From contig JACCRW010000010.1 of the NCBI GenBank assembly GCA_013813345.1, positions 1 through 7,193 on the forward strand: a stretch of 7,193 nucleotides of DNA. Reading direction: 5' to 3'. Both the position numbers and the translations under genes were made by a program. The notes beneath the pieces were generated by a model. The model made no database searches. It had not been told where the DNA came from and worked only from the letters and a program-made list of their open reading frames with translations. Positions 6,971 through 7,193 of the stretch are shown in pieces. How positions within the stretch are numbered: the stretch's first letter is position 1; each line of letters begins with the position of its first letter. This stretch comes from Actinomycetota bacterium. Lineage in GTDB: Bacteria > Actinomycetota > Thermoleophilia > Gaiellales > Gaiellaceae.

Positions 6971-7193
6971 TGCGGACGACGGTGCTGGTGGGCTTGGCGG
7001 GGAAGGCGCTCGAGGCCGTCACGCTCGTCCTCCTGATCACGCTCGTGCCGCGGCTGCTCGGCCCAACCGATTATGGGAGCTTCGCCGTCGCGCTCTCGAT
7101 CGTCACGCTCGGCTCGGCCGCCTCGGCGCTCGGGGGCCCGACCTGGATGTCGCGCTTCGTGCCGACCGTTGCTGCGGCCGACCGGGCCGGTCT
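6970..7193 (+). CDS. Wzx-like oligosaccharide flippase (polysaccharide biosynthesis protein), 3' partial
   Basis: The first 74 codons of a membrane protein cut off by the window end; the frame is open to the last base. The ATG overlaps the GT4 stop in TGATG. The translation starts MRTTVLVGLAGKALEAVTL and shows two hydrophobic segments, about residues 5-26 and 38-56, joined by PRLLGPTDYGSFA. An LLGP-x-x-YG-x-F/Y block after the first helix is a hallmark of Wzx/MVF-superfamily flippases that move undecaprenyl-linked oligosaccharides across the cytoplasmic membrane. Family members usually have 12-14 helices and 400-500 residues, so most of the protein lies outside. Its position after three transferases and a sugar oxidoreductase supports the call. 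A MATE-type transporter or other MVF member is less likely. Confidence 0.85.
   Translation, partial: MRTTVLVGLAGKALEAVTLVLLITLVPRLLGPTDYGSFAVALSIVTLGSAASALGGPTWMSRFVPTVAAADRAG

Larger units (their letters stand above)
1..7193 (+). other. Probable single polycistronic unit from ileS into a surface-glycan cluster
   Basis: All six genes run on the same strand with no usable gap. Junctions are GTGA at 2963-2966, GTGA at 3883-3886, a 2-bp gap at 4819-4820, TGATG at 5796-5800 and TGATG at 6968-6972. No inverted repeat with a T-run and no promoter-sized gap was seen at any junction. Four overlaps imply translational coupling. Co-transcription is inferred from spacing; internal promoters inside coding sequence cannot be excluded. 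Confidence 0.75.

Noticed and set aside
1..7193. Very frequent CTCGAG, GAGCTC and GATCG words
   Set aside because: They follow from preferred codons for Leu-Glu, Glu-Leu and Asp/Ile-containing pairs in a GC-rich genome, with no regular spacing suggesting a repeat or regulatory array.

Overview
The window is a dense run of six same-strand (+) genes, very high in GC by eye, with strong G/C third-position bias. It holds a nearly complete isoleucyl-tRNA synthetase gene (5' end cut off), followed by five genes of a surface-glycan cluster; the last one is cut by the window end. Base composition, GTG starts, the type of IleRS and the glycosyltransferase style suggest a GC-rich actinobacterium, perhaps the Thermoleophilia (Gaiellales/Solirubrobacterales). 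This placement is inference. Chloroflexota carry similar IleRS sequences and cannot be excluded.

Layout: 1-2966, ileS, type 2-like, with an intact-looking editing domain but altered signature motifs (GVHH for HIGH, EMHKS for KMSKS). 2963-3886 and 3883-4818, two tandem paralogous GT-A/GT2-like glycosyltransferases in which an Glu-Thr-His motif sits where DxD is expected. 4821-5798, a Gfo/Idh/MocA-type NAD(P)-dependent oxidoreductase. 5798-6970, a GT4-family (GT-B) glycosyltransferase with a four-Cys segment. 6970-7193, the first 74 codons of a Wzx-like flippase.

All junctions are overlaps or nearly so: GTGA, GTGA, a 2-bp gap, TGATG, TGATG. There is no room for a promoter or terminator between genes, so the window looks like one translationally coupled transcript. 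The last five genes fit a lipid-linked oligosaccharide pathway. The oxidoreductase would modify a sugar (or sugar nucleotide), the three transferases would build the glycan, and the flippase would move it across the membrane. No priming transferase or polymerase is visible; they may lie downstream. The unusual points are the swapped HIGH motif in IleRS, a state linked in other IleRS2 enzymes to extreme mupirocin resistance, the ETH-motif transferase pair, and the direct coupling of a housekeeping synthetase to glycan genes. There is no stretch over 300 bases without a gene, and I saw no tRNA, rRNA, CRISPR array or mobile element.
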